A stretch of 39,804 nucleotides of DNA. Source: Nitrospirota bacterium (GTDB lineage Bacteria > JACPQY01). This document shows, piece by piece, positions 1 through 7,203 of this stretch. Positions within the stretch are counted from its first letter, which is position 1. Each line of letters begins with the position of its first letter. The translations under genes and the position numbers were made by a program. Below the pieces are notes generated by a model that worked only from the letters and a program-made list of their open reading frames with translations, had not been told where the DNA came from and made no database searches. The stretch is from positions 1-39,804 of the forward strand of contig JACPAV010000030.1 of NCBI GenBank assembly GCA_016180645.1. The letters run 5' to 3'.

Positions 1-140
1 TTTCCGCTTCTGTCCCATGATCTCTCCTTCCGTTTCTTGAACCTCGATTCTGCCAAAATCTTGGCTTAACCACCTGTCCAAAAAACGGGGGTAACTTCAC
101 TCACAACACTCCAATCTACACAAAGGAGGGTGTTCCGTTC

Positions 141-659
141 TTGTCGGTAAAGAATCTGACCAAGGGGTTCATCGACTTTACGGATACGAGATTCATCTCA
201 GTCAAGGATCATGAGTTTCTGACCAGGAGATGCAAACCGCTAAGGGACGACATCCTTTACACGAAGGTCGGCACAACAGGGATAGCTCAGGTCGTTGATG
301 TCGATGATGAGTTCAGTATTTTCGTCAGCGTCGCTCTGCTGAAACCAAAGCACGATGTGGTTTACAACTTGTATCTGGAACACTTTCTCAATGCTCCCTA
401 TGCCAGACAGCAAGCCCAGAAGAGGACACGGGGTATGGCGAATAGGAACCTCGTGATATCGGACATCAAAGAAATCGACATTCACTTCCCTGGAACCTTG
501 GACGAGCAGCGGAGCATCGTCTCCAAACTTGAATCAGTTTCCGCCGAAACCCAGCGCCTCGCCTCCCTCTACGAGCGCAAGCTCGCCGCGCTAGACGAGT
601 TGAAGAAGTCATTGCTGCACCGTGCATTCAATGGAGAATTGACAAAGGACAATGAATAA
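141..659 (+). CDS. hsdS: Type I restriction specificity subunit HsdS, 5'-truncated (single TRD)
   Basis: HsdS selects the DNA target of a type I restriction-modification complex. The 172 residues hold one target-recognition domain (SVKNLTKG near the start, then ILYTKVGTTG) followed by the coiled-coil conserved repeat (DEQRSIVSKLESVSAETQRL) and the usual HsdS ending LLHRAFNGEL. A complete HsdS of about 400 residues has two such domains. The only in-frame start is TTG at 141, with GGAGG at 125-129. Homology-like sequence (HNTPIYTKEGVPF) continues upstream without a start codon until an in-frame stop at 18-20, so the gene looks truncated at its 5' end rather than newly started. It could still act as a half-subunit. 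It is the first gene of a run with the four-helix-bundle gene and hsdR; hsdM is not in the window. Confidence 0.8.
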   Translation: MSVKNLTKGFIDFTDTRFISVKDHEFLTRRCKPLRDDILYTKVGTTGIAQVVDVDDEFSIFVSVALLKPKHDVVYNLYLEHFLNAPYARQQAQKRTRGMANRNLVISDIKEIDIHFPGTLDEQRSIVSKLESVSAETQRLASLYERKLAALDELKKSLLHRAFNGELTKDNE

Positions 660-1018
660 TGAAAGACGGTCCGCTTCAGACCAAGTCGTTTGCTTTCGCG
701 GTGCGGATTGTGAGCCTGTATAAGTATCTGTGCAACGAGAAGAGGGAATTTGTGCTGTCCAAGCAGTTGTTGCGGTCCGGAACGGCGATTGGCGCATTGG
801 TTCGCGAGGCGGAACAGGCGGAAAGTAAACCGGATTTCATTCACAAGATGGCCATTGCCCTGAAGGAAGCCAACGAGACCGAATATTGGTTGTTGCTTCT
901 TCAGAAGACCGATTGCCTGGAAACGGCGAAATTCCAGTCAATGCGCCAAGATATCCTCGAACTTCTGAAGTTGCTGACCAGCATCATAAAATCGTCGAAG
1001 CAAAACCTGAACGCATGA
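659..1018 (+). CDS. Four-helix bundle protein (23S rRNA intervening-sequence protein family)
   Basis: The 119-residue product matches the short four-helix-bundle family first found in 23S rRNA intervening sequences. Diagnostic segments are FAVRIVSLYKYLCN at the N-terminus, LLRSGTAIGALVREAEQAES in the centre and FIHKMAIALKEANETEYWLLLL after it. Its ATG overlaps the hsdS stop (TAATG, 657-661), which implies translational coupling. Members often sit inside type I restriction operons, as here between hsdS and hsdR, but their role there is not established. No nuclease or binding motif is visible. Confidence 0.88.
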   Translation: MKDGPLQTKSFAFAVRIVSLYKYLCNEKREFVLSKQLLRSGTAIGALVREAEQAESKPDFIHKMAIALKEANETEYWLLLLQKTDCLETAKFQSMRQDILELLKLLTSIIKSSKQNLNA

Positions 1019-1022
1019 TCGC

Positions 1023-1050
1023 TGTCCATTTTCAATTGTCCATTATCCAT
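1023..1050. repeat. 7-nt-period tract, TGTCCAT family
   Basis: Four consecutive heptamers TGTCCAT, TTTCAAT, TGTCCAT and TATCCAT fill the gap between the four-helix-bundle gene and hsdR and end 8 bases before the hsdR ATG. It is one of many 7-periodic junction tracts in this window. No Shine-Dalgarno sequence is evident inside it. Confidence 0.75.
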
Positions 1051-1058
1051 TGAAGAAC

Positions 1059-3386
1059 ATGAACGAAGCCGAGACCCGAGCCGAGCATATCGATCCCGCG
1101 CTGAAAGCGGCGGGGTGGGGCGTCGTCGAGGGAAGCCGCATCCGGCGTGAGTACCCGATCACGCTGGGGCGCATCGAAGGTCACGGCAAGCGCGGCAAGC
1201 CGCTCACGGCGGACTACGTTCTGGAGTATCGAAACCACAAGCTGGCCGTGATCGAGGCCAAAGCGTGGGACGAGGAGCTGACCGAAGGCGTGGGGCAAGC
1301 GAAGAACTACGCCGGCAAGATGGCCATCCGCTTCACCTACGCCACCAACGGTCAGGCCATTTACGGCGTTGATATGCAGACCGGCAAGGAAGGAGAGACG
1401 CCGCGCTACCCCACGCCGGACGCGCTCTGGGCGATGACCTTCGCCGAAGCGAACGCCTGGCGCGACCGCTTCGCCGCCGTGCCGTTCGAGGACAAGGGCG
1501 GCTCGCACCCCAGCCGCTACTACCAGGACATCGCCGTCGAGCGGGTGATGGAGGCGATCACTGAGAACCGGCAGCGCATCCTGCTCACGCTCGCCACTGG
1601 AACGGGAAAAACCTTCATCGCGTTTCAGATCGCATGGAAGCTGTTCCACAGTCGCTGGAATCTGGGCCGTGAGCCCTCGCGCCGCCCGCGCATCCTTTTC
1701 CTCGCCGACCGCAACATCCTCGCCGACCAGGCCTATAACGAATTCTCCGCCTTCCCTGAGGACGCGATGGTGCGCATCAAGCCGGAGGACATTCATAAGA
1801 AGGGCAGGGTGCCGAAGAACGGCAGTCTGTTCTTTACGATCTTTCAGACCTTCATGAGCGGCCCGCCGAAGGACGGTAAGCCGTCGCCCTACTTTGGCGA
1901 GTACCCGCCGGACTTCTTCGACTTCATCGTGATCGACGAGTGCCATCGCGGAGGCGCGAACGACGAGAGCAACTGGCGCGGCATCCTCGACTATTTCGCC
2001 CCGGCGGTACAGCTCGGCCTCACCGCCACGCCCAAACGCAAGGACAACGTGGACACCTACGCCTACTTCGGCGACCCGGTTTACATTTACTCGCTCAAGG
2101 ATGGCATCAATGACGGATTCCTCACGCCGTTCAAGGTGAAGCAGATCTCCACGACGCTTGACGAGTACGTTTATGCGCCAGACGACAAACTGATCGAGGG
2201 CGAGATCGAAACCGGCAAGCGCTACACGGAAACCGACTTCAACAAGATCATCGAAATCAAGGAACGCGAAGCGCACCGCGTGAAAGTCTTCATGGAACAG
2301 ATCAACCAGAACGAAAAGACGCTGGTCTTCTGCTCCACGCAGGATCACGCGCTGGCCGTGCGCGACCTCATCAACCAGATGAAGACGAGCAAAGACCCGA
2401 ACTACTGCCAGCGGGTCACGGCCAACGATGGGGAGCTTGGCGATCAGCACCTGCGGGATTTCCAAGACAACGAGAAAACGATCCCCACGATCCTTACGAC
2501 CTCACAGAAACTCTCGACCGGCGTGGACGCGCGAAACATCCGCAACATCGTGCTGATGCGCCCGATCAACACCATGATCGAGTTCAAGCAGATCATCGGG
2601 CGCGGCACGCGGCTCTACGACGGCAAGGACTACTTCACGATCTATGACTTCGTGAAGGCGCATCACCATTTCAGCGACCCGGAGTGGGACGGTGAGCCGA
2701 TCGAGCCGGAGCCCAAAGAGCCGAGGGATGAGCCACATCCGGCGACGCCGCCGGATGAGCTTCATGAGCCGGCGCAAGAATACGTCAGACGCCGGAAGAT
2801 CAAGGTGAAGCTCGCCGACGGCAAGGAGCGCGCCATCCAGCACATGATGGCGACGACTTTCTGGCACCCCGATGGAACGCCCATGTCCGCCCAGCAGTTC
2901 ATGGAGATGCTTTTTGGAAAGCTACCCGAGTTCTTCAAGGATGAGGCCGAACTGCGCACCCTCTGGAGTGCGCCGGAGACGCGGAAGAAGCTTTTGCAGG
3001 GGCTGGCCGAGAGGGGCTTCGGCGGTGAGCAACTGACCGAGATGCAGAGGCTGATCGATGCCGAGAAGAGCGACCTGTTCGACGTGCTCGCCCACGTGGC
3101 CTACGCCTTGCCGCCGATTACCCGTGAAGAACGCGCCGCAAGGGCCAAGGTCGTCATCAGTGCGCATTTCAACAGCAAGCAGCAGATCTTTCTCGACTTC
3201 GTGCTTTCGCACTACGTCAGAGTCGGCGTGGAAGAACTCGATGAGGAAAAGCTCACGCCCTTGTTGCGCCTGAAGTACCACAACTCCATCGCCGACGCCC
3301 TGGCCGATCTGGGAAGAGCGGAGGAGATTGGGCGGGTTTTCGCAGGCTTTCAGAAATACCTGTATCAGCAACAGGCGGCCGCGTGA
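1059..3386 (+). CDS. hsdR: Type I restriction enzyme R subunit HsdR
   Basis: HsdR is the ATP-dependent translocase and endonuclease of a type I restriction system. The 775-residue product starts with the family-typical NEAETRAEHIDPALKAAGW. A PD-(D/E)XK nuclease core follows (D52, then E66-A-K68), then an SF2 helicase motor with Walker A TGTGKT at about 180-185, DECH at about 293-296, LTATPKR, and the late motifs TSQKLSTGVD and QIIGRGTRL. A C-terminal helical region that normally contacts HsdM/HsdS completes it. I place the start at ATG 1059; the frame also opens at TTG 1050. All catalytic motifs are intact even though the neighbouring HsdS is truncated. It would need an M subunit from outside the window. 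Confidence 0.95.
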   Translation: MNEAETRAEHIDPALKAAGWGVVEGSRIRREYPITLGRIEGHGKRGKPLTADYVLEYRNHKLAVIEAKAWDEELTEGVGQAKNYAGKMAIRFTYATNGQAIYGVDMQTGKEGETPRYPTPDALWAMTFAEANAWRDRFAAVPFEDKGGSHPSRYYQDIAVERVMEAITENRQRILLTLATGTGKTFIAFQIAWKLFHSRWNLGREPSRRPRILFLADRNILADQAYNEFSAFPEDAMVRIKPEDIHKKGRVPKNGSLFFTIFQTFMSGPPKDGKPSPYFGEYPPDFFDFIVIDECHRGGANDESNWRGILDYFAPAVQLGLTATPKRKDNVDTYAYFGDPVYIYSLKDGINDGFLTPFKVKQISTTLDEYVYAPDDKLIEGEIETGKRYTETDFNKIIEIKEREAHRVKVFMEQINQNEKTLVFCSTQDHALAVRDLINQMKTSKDPNYCQRVTANDGELGDQHLRDFQDNEKTIPTILTTSQKLSTGVDARNIRNIVLMRPINTMIEFKQIIGRGTRLYDGKDYFTIYDFVKAHHHFSDPEWDGEPIEPEPKEPRDEPHPATPPDELHEPAQEYVRRRKIKVKLADGKERAIQHMMATTFWHPDGTPMSAQQFMEMLFGKLPEFFKDEAELRTLWSAPETRKKLLQGLAERGFGGEQLTEMQRLIDAEKSDLFDVLAHVAYALPPITREERAARAKVVISAHFNSKQQIFLDFVLSHYVRVGVEELDEEKLTPLLRLKYHNSIADALADLGRAEEIGRVFAGFQKYLYQQQAAA

Positions 3387-3461
3387 GAGGGATCGGGATA
3401 AGTCGAAGGAGCGTGGCTCAGTTTCGGAAGAAATCGGCAGATCGCGCCTCCTGAAAGGCCG

Positions 3462-3672
3462 CTATTCCAGAAGTCCTCGGGCCGTATTTGCTACCCGTTC
3501 GGCGAGATCCATGGCCTTTTGCGCTTCGGCGGGGGGATTTCCTCCCAGCCGCCTGGGCTGATGTTGGCGCCTGCTCTCCCGCCTCGAATAGGAACTTGGC
3601 TGCCCGGAGGTCGTCCGCTGCGTAGCGGACCCACTCGCCTGCCAGTTTACGCTGCGCGGTCTCGCCTTTCAT
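3462..3672 (-). pseudogene. HEPN-domain toxin remnant (internal deletion and frameshift)
   Basis: From ATG 3672 the frame encodes a typical HEPN N-terminus (GEWVRYAADDLRAAKFLFEAGE) but then turns into Arg/Ser-rich sequence. A different frame downstream encodes a typical HEPN C-terminus (AEAQKAMDLAERVANTARGLLE) and stops at 3462-3464. The two ends are separated by far fewer codons than in an intact protein of about 125 residues, and no R-x4-6-H ribonuclease motif lies between them. I read this as an internal deletion plus frame change that removed the active site. The start overlaps the 3' end of the upstream MNT gene by 26 bases, the usual arrangement of an MNT/HEPN pair. Confidence 0.7.
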
Positions 3673-3991
3673 AGAGAACCACCCCTTCCTCCAAGGCAGG
3701 CTTGAGGATCGTCCCCACCTTGTCTCCGAATTCTTCGACGTCCTCAGGCGTGAAGACTACGAGGTCTTTGGGCACGGGGATGTCGGTCAGCGCCGCTCCG
3801 ATTTGGACGGCCGCTTCGCGCCGCGTCGTGCTGACGGGCATGATAACGAGGAGGTCTACATCGCTGTCCGGTCCGGCTTCACCCCGCGCGTGTGAACCGA
3901 AAAGAACGATCTTATCCGGGTCAAACCGGTCCACAACCGTGGTTACAATCCGTTCAATTCGACCATGCAGCGACTCGGGTGGCGAGATCAT
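3647..3991 (-). CDS. MNT-type nucleotidyltransferase (antitoxin of a HEPN/MNT pair)
   Basis: This 114-residue minimal nucleotidyltransferase carries the signature GSHARGEAGPDSDVDLLV (G32-S33, D44-x-D46), the metal-binding core of the pol-beta fold. In HEPN/MNT modules such proteins neutralise the HEPN ribonuclease, in some systems by AMPylating it. The cognate HEPN gene directly downstream is broken, so this copy may be orphaned, decaying, or able to act on another HEPN protein. It lies on the strand opposite the restriction genes and ends the left-hand defence cluster. Confidence 0.9.
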   Translation of the reverse strand: MISPPESLHGRIERIVTTVVDRFDPDKIVLFGSHARGEAGPDSDVDLLVIMPVSTTRREAAVQIGAALTDIPVPKDLVVFTPEDVEEFGDKVGTILKPALEEGVVLYERRDRAA

Positions 3992-4085
3992 CCTTCAAAC
4001 CCTACCAAGATGCTTCGGAGATTGAAAGTCCTGCACCCTTCCGGTGGGAGGTGTCTTCCCGGTGCATTTGGGGCAGTATTGGCAC

Positions 4086-4784
4086 ATGCCGATCCGTGTA
4101 ACTGCGCAGGTGGTGGTCAAGGAACTGATCGACGGCTGTTTCGAGGTCCGCCTCAATCGGCCGGAGAAGAGGAATGCGCTGTCGATCGAGGTCAGGGAAG
4201 AGGCTGCGGAAGTGTTCCAGAGGTTGGCGGAGGACGAGGCGTGCACGGCCGTCGTGCTTTCGGGAGAAGGGCCGGCGTTCTGCGCGGGAATGGATTTCAC
4301 GCAGTTCGGGGGGGGGCCGGGAAACAAGGTTCGGCTCTTGGAGTCCACTCAAGCTCTTTTTACGAGTCTGCTCGGATTTCCCAAGCCGATCATCGCGGCC
4401 GTACACGGAGCAGCAGTGGGTGGCGGATTTGCATTGGCGTTGACGTGTGACGTGCGGATCGCATCGGAGGGCGCCTTTTTCGGGTTCTTCGAAGTGAAGC
4501 GTGGGATTCCGGCGTTCTTCGATCTCGTCAGGCTTTTCGTGGGTGAGGAGGTGGCGCGGGATTGGTGTACCACGGGCCGTCGGATCGAGGCGGCGGAACT
4601 TCTGCGGTTGGGAGTCGTAAAGCGAATGGCGCCGCAGGGCAGCCTGATGGATGAAGCCATCCGGGAAGCCGGCGAGACCCGCGCGAGGGGACTGCCTCCT
4701 GGAATCGTCAGCGTCTTCGCGGAGGAGCATTTGCGCTTCCGGAATGCTTTGTTTCCGGGGGAGTACATGGGCAAGGGAATCTAG
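4086..4784 (+). CDS. Enoyl-CoA hydratase/isomerase (crotonase) family protein
   Basis: The 232-residue crotonase-fold enzyme acts on acyl-CoA thioesters. It shows VRLNRPEKRNALS near the N-terminus, the CoA/oxyanion-hole segment GPAFCAGMDF (65-71) and GAAVGGGFALALTCDVRIAS (108-127). The position equivalent to the first hydratase glutamate (GGG-x-E) is Ala116, while the second acidic position survives as E136 in FFEVKRG. That single-Glu pattern resembles enoyl-CoA isomerases more than hydratases, which is an inference from alignment by eye. ATG 4086 gives the usual family length. GTG 4062, preceded by GGGAGG at 4046-4051, is an alternative start. The TAG stop lies within the CTAG that flanks the MITE-like element downstream. 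Confidence 0.88.
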   Translation: MPIRVTAQVVVKELIDGCFEVRLNRPEKRNALSIEVREEAAEVFQRLAEDEACTAVVLSGEGPAFCAGMDFTQFGGGPGNKVRLLESTQALFTSLLGFPKPIIAAVHGAAVGGGFALALTCDVRIASEGAFFGFFEVKRGIPAFFDLVRLFVGEEVARDWCTTGRRIEAAELLRLGVVKRMAPQGSLMDEAIREAGETRARGLPPGIVSVFAEEHLRFRNALFPGEYMGKGI

Positions 4785-5058
4785 GCTCTGTTTGAAAACG
4801 TATCGCGGACCCTAAAGGGCCCGCTACGGACGAACGTTTCTTGGTCTGCAGCGGAGCCTCGCTGCCGCCCGGCTCCGAATGAGTTCGGAGGGGAGGGATG
4901 TCTTGGTAGTCGCACCCCCATGCCGAGGACGGTATGGGGCCATGAGATGTCGCCGTGCCACGGTTGGCACGGCATGTAACATGGCCTTTAGGGTGCGTCT
5001 TCGGACGCAGGCTGAAGCCTGCGGCTACCGGTCCAGCGCGTTTTCAAACAGAGCCTAG
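4781..5058. mobile_element. MITE-like element with perfect terminal inverted repeats and CTAG duplications
   Basis: CTAGGCTCTGTTTGAAAACG at 4781-4800 recurs as its exact reverse complement at 5039-5058. Reading the outer CTAG on each side as a 4-bp target duplication leaves 16-bp inverted repeats bounding a 270-bp element (4785-5054). A second inverted pair lies inside (ACCCTAAAGG near 4809 and CCTTTAGGGT near 4985), and a perfect 9-bp hairpin occurs at 4952-4973. There is no plausible ORF, so the element would need a transposase supplied elsewhere. Four-base YTAR-type targets are known for IS5-family elements; assignment to that family is inference. It sits directly at the crotonase stop codon. 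Confidence 0.72.
5006..5029 (+). repeat. REP-like GCAGGCTGAAGCCTGCGGC unit
   Basis: A palindromic unit, CGCAGGCTGAAGCCTGCG followed by GCTACC, lies inside the MITE-like element. The same core recurs twice at 7005-7070 as an inverted pair, so it is a dispersed repeat of this genome that has been captured by, or inserted into, the element. Confidence 0.6.
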
Positions 5059-5086
5059 TCCGGGCTGAGGGGGTACGCCGGCTGAT

Positions 5087-5114
5087 TTGACTTTTCGGAG
5101 GGGGGGAGTATTAT
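5087..5114 (+). promoter_or_regulatory. Sigma-70-type promoter for the RRM/DEAD operon
   Basis: TTGACT (5087-5092) and TATTAT (5109-5114) are separated by 16 bases. They point at the RRM gene and predict a leader of roughly 155 bases before ATG 5279. A GC-rich hairpin within the leader (GGGG/CCCC arms near 5247-5257) lies just before the Shine-Dalgarno sequence. Long structured leaders are typical of cold-shock genes, which fits the two genes downstream. The promoter is a sequence match only. Confidence 0.55.
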
Positions 5115-5278
5115 AGGCGCCAGTTTGATTTCGAACGGGGACTCAAATCCATCACGGGTAGATTCAAACAACGTGGCTTCCGGCGACACTCTTCCCCGCC
5201 TAGGCAAGCGCGCAACAAGATTTGGGAGAGTGTGATCGCCCGCCGTGGGGAAGCCCCGAGCGGGTGGAAGGAGGCCAC

Positions 5279-5605
5279 ATGGCCACGAAATTGTACGTTG
5301 GTGGGTTGTCGTTCGACACCACAACCGAAGAGCTCCGCAGCTTCTTTGAATCTGCAGGCAGCGTTCAGTCCGTCAATATCATCACCGATCGCATGACCGG
5401 CCGCTCCCGCGGTTTCGGTTTCGTCGAGATGGGGACGGAAGAGGAAGCGAAAGCCGCCATTTCCAAGTTCAACGGGCAGACGCTCGGCGACCGTACCATC
5501 ACGGTGAATGAAGCGCGTCCCCAGGCCCCGCGTCCCGGCGGTGGTGGGGGTGGTGGCGGCGGTGGTAACCGTCGTCCAGGCGGCAGACCCCGCCAGCGCT
5601 GGTAA
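5279..5605 (+). CDS. Glycine-rich RRM RNA-binding protein
   Basis: The 108-residue single-RRM protein binds single-stranded RNA and probably acts as a cold-adaptation RNA chaperone. RNP2 is LYVGGL (5-10) and RNP1 is RGFGFVEM (44-51). The RRM ends near residue 80 and is followed by a tail with about ten glycines and a basic RRPGGRPRQRW end. ATG 5279 has AAGGAGG at 5268-5274. The frame extends upstream, but the homology begins here. The stop codon is 2 bases from the GTG of the DEAD-box helicase gene, so the two should be co-translated; an RNA chaperone plus an RNA helicase suggests joint RNA unfolding or degradation at low temperature. Confidence 0.93.
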   Translation: MATKLYVGGLSFDTTTEELRSFFESAGSVQSVNIITDRMTGRSRGFGFVEMGTEEEAKAAISKFNGQTLGDRTITVNEARPQAPRPGGGGGGGGGGNRRPGGRPRQRW

Positions 5606-5607
5606 AG

Positions 5608-6981
5608 GTGCCGGATCCCTACACGATTGGGGGAGGCCCCCCGGCGGGACGGAGTCCGTCCACGAGCGGTGATCCTCATCCCCTGGACGTGCGCACTGCT
5701 TCCCCCTCCGCTGCGCCTGCTGCGGAGGCCGGGAAGGGTGGGAGTGAAACCCCGCCCGTCGCGTTCAAAGATTTCGGCTTGAATCCGGACCTCCTCGGGG
5801 GCATTGACAGCCTCCGATGGGATACGCCTACTCCGGTTCAGCTGAAAGCGATCCCTCCGGCGATGGAGGGGCGGGACTTGATTGCCTCGGCGCAGACGGG
5901 AACGGGCAAGACCGCGGCGTTCCTGCTCCCGATGTTTCACCGGTTGATGGCCCGTCCGCGCGGCAAGATCCGCGCCTTGATTCTGACTCCCACGCGAGAG
6001 CTGGCGGTACAAATCGACGAGCAGGCGATGGCCTTGGGCTTCTTCACTCAGGTGAATGCGGCGGCCGTGTACGGCGGGGTGAGCATGTATCCGCAGGAGC
6101 AGGCCCTCAAGTCGGGCGTGGACATCATCGTTGCCACGCCAGGCCGGCTGCTCGATCACCTCGGCCAGGGGTATGTGTCGCTCGACTCGGTGGAGATCCT
6201 GGTCCTGGACGAAGCCGATCGGATGCTGGACATGGGGTTCCTCCCGGACATCACTCGGATTCTCGATCGCCTTCCCTCGAAACTACAGACTCTACTTTTC
6301 TCGGCGACGCTGCCGCCCCAACTGGTTCAACTTATCCGCCATCGGCTTAACGATCCACTGACCATCCGCATCGGGAAGGAACTCCCGGCCAAGGGAGTTC
6401 GGCAGTTCGTCTGCCATGTGTCGGTGAAGGCGAAGGCGCGACTTCTCCACGGCCTGCTCCGGCGCGAAGCGATGAACTCCGTCCTGGTGTTCGCGCGGAT
6501 GAAAATCGGGGCGGATCGGCTGTCGCGACAATTGGCCCAGCGGGGAGTCCATGTGGGTGTTCTGCACGGGGGCAAGGATCAAGCCGAGCGGGAACGGACG
6601 TTGAGGGATTTCAGGAATGGCACGTACCGGGTGCTGGTGGCTACGGATGTGGCCTCCCGCGGGCTGGACGTGGAGGGCATCTCGCATGTCATCAACTACG
6701 ATGTACCCCGTGCCCCCGAGGACTACGTGCATCGTGTGGGAAGGACGGCCCGGGTCGAGCAGCTCGGAGATGCGATCACCCTCTGTTCGCCGGAGGAATC
6801 GAAATATCTTGCGGACATCGAGCGTTTCATCGGCGGCAAGGTCCCTGTCATGGAGCTTCCCGGTTTCCAGGATCACGGCGGAAACGGATCAGCCACTGTG
6901 GAAGATCGATCCCGGCACGGGAATCGGCGCCGCCACCGTCACCATTCGCAGGGCCACCCCGGCCACGCCCCGGCCCAGTAG
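5608..6981 (+). CDS. DEAD-box ATP-dependent RNA helicase (RhlE-like)
   Basis: The 457-residue protein is an SF2 DEAD-box RNA helicase that remodels RNA or ribonucleoprotein. It has a Pro/Ser-rich N-terminal extension of about 50 residues, a Q-motif region (FKDFGL, PTPVQ), motif I AQTGTGKT (95-102), PTRELA, motif II DEAD (201-204), SAT (232-234), then motifs ending in ATDVASRGLD and HRVGRTAR, and a short His/Arg-rich basic tail. The start is GTG 5608, 2 bases after the RRM gene stop; a later in-frame start cannot be excluded because the extension is not conserved. RhlE/CsdA-type helicases commonly act in cold adaptation and RNA decay, matching the RRM partner. Confidence 0.92.
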   Translation: MPDPYTIGGGPPAGRSPSTSGDPHPLDVRTASPSAAPAAEAGKGGSETPPVAFKDFGLNPDLLGGIDSLRWDTPTPVQLKAIPPAMEGRDLIASAQTGTGKTAAFLLPMFHRLMARPRGKIRALILTPTRELAVQIDEQAMALGFFTQVNAAAVYGGVSMYPQEQALKSGVDIIVATPGRLLDHLGQGYVSLDSVEILVLDEADRMLDMGFLPDITRILDRLPSKLQTLLFSATLPPQLVQLIRHRLNDPLTIRIGKELPAKGVRQFVCHVSVKAKARLLHGLLRREAMNSVLVFARMKIGADRLSRQLAQRGVHVGVLHGGKDQAERERTLRDFRNGTYRVLVATDVASRGLDVEGISHVINYDVPRAPEDYVHRVGRTARVEQLGDAITLCSPEESKYLADIERFIGGKVPVMELPGFQDHGGNGSATVEDRSRHGNRRRHRHHSQGHPGHAPAQ

Positions 6982-7004
6982 GGCGATACTCCCTCGAACT
7001 TCCG

Positions 7005-7070
7005 GCGCGGGCTGAAGCCCGCGGCTACCTAAGATGCCATCCGAGGTAGGCGCAGGCTTCAGCCTGCGGC
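7005..7070. repeat. Inverted pair of REP-like units (BIME-like)
   Basis: GCGGGCTGAAGCCCGCGGCTACCT at left is followed, after about 13 bases, by an inverted copy (AGGTAGGCGCAGGCTTCAGCCTGCGGC). Each unit is itself a palindrome and the pair forms a larger inverted repeat between the helicase and acyl-CoA dehydrogenase genes. It matches the unit inside the MITE-like element. It could stabilise or terminate the helicase mRNA. No RAYT transposase is present in the window. Confidence 0.7.
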
Positions 7071-7149
7071 CTTTCCTGTTGAGGATTCATCGGGTTGCAA
7101 TTTCCTCGGGCTTGTGAGAAACGGCCTCTCTGGCACCTAGTCGGCTCCT

Positions 7150-7170
7150 TTCCCGGTGATGTGCCGGGAA
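7150..7170. promoter_or_regulatory. Operator-like inverted repeat upstream of acyl-CoA dehydrogenase
   Basis: TTCCCGG-N7-CCGGGAA is a perfect 7-bp inverted repeat ending 33 bases before ATG 7204. Its spacing and symmetry suit a dimeric repressor such as a TetR-type fatty-acid regulator, but no regulator gene adjoins it. It could instead form a leader hairpin. Confidence 0.35.
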
Positions 7171-7203
7171 GGAAGCAGGCGGTTCGGCCAAAGGAGGCAA
7201 TCC

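Noticed and set aside
1032-2465. Long minus-strand ORF opposite hsdR (477 codons)
   Set aside because: Antisense of a strongly supported gene in GC-rich DNA, with no recognisable motifs.
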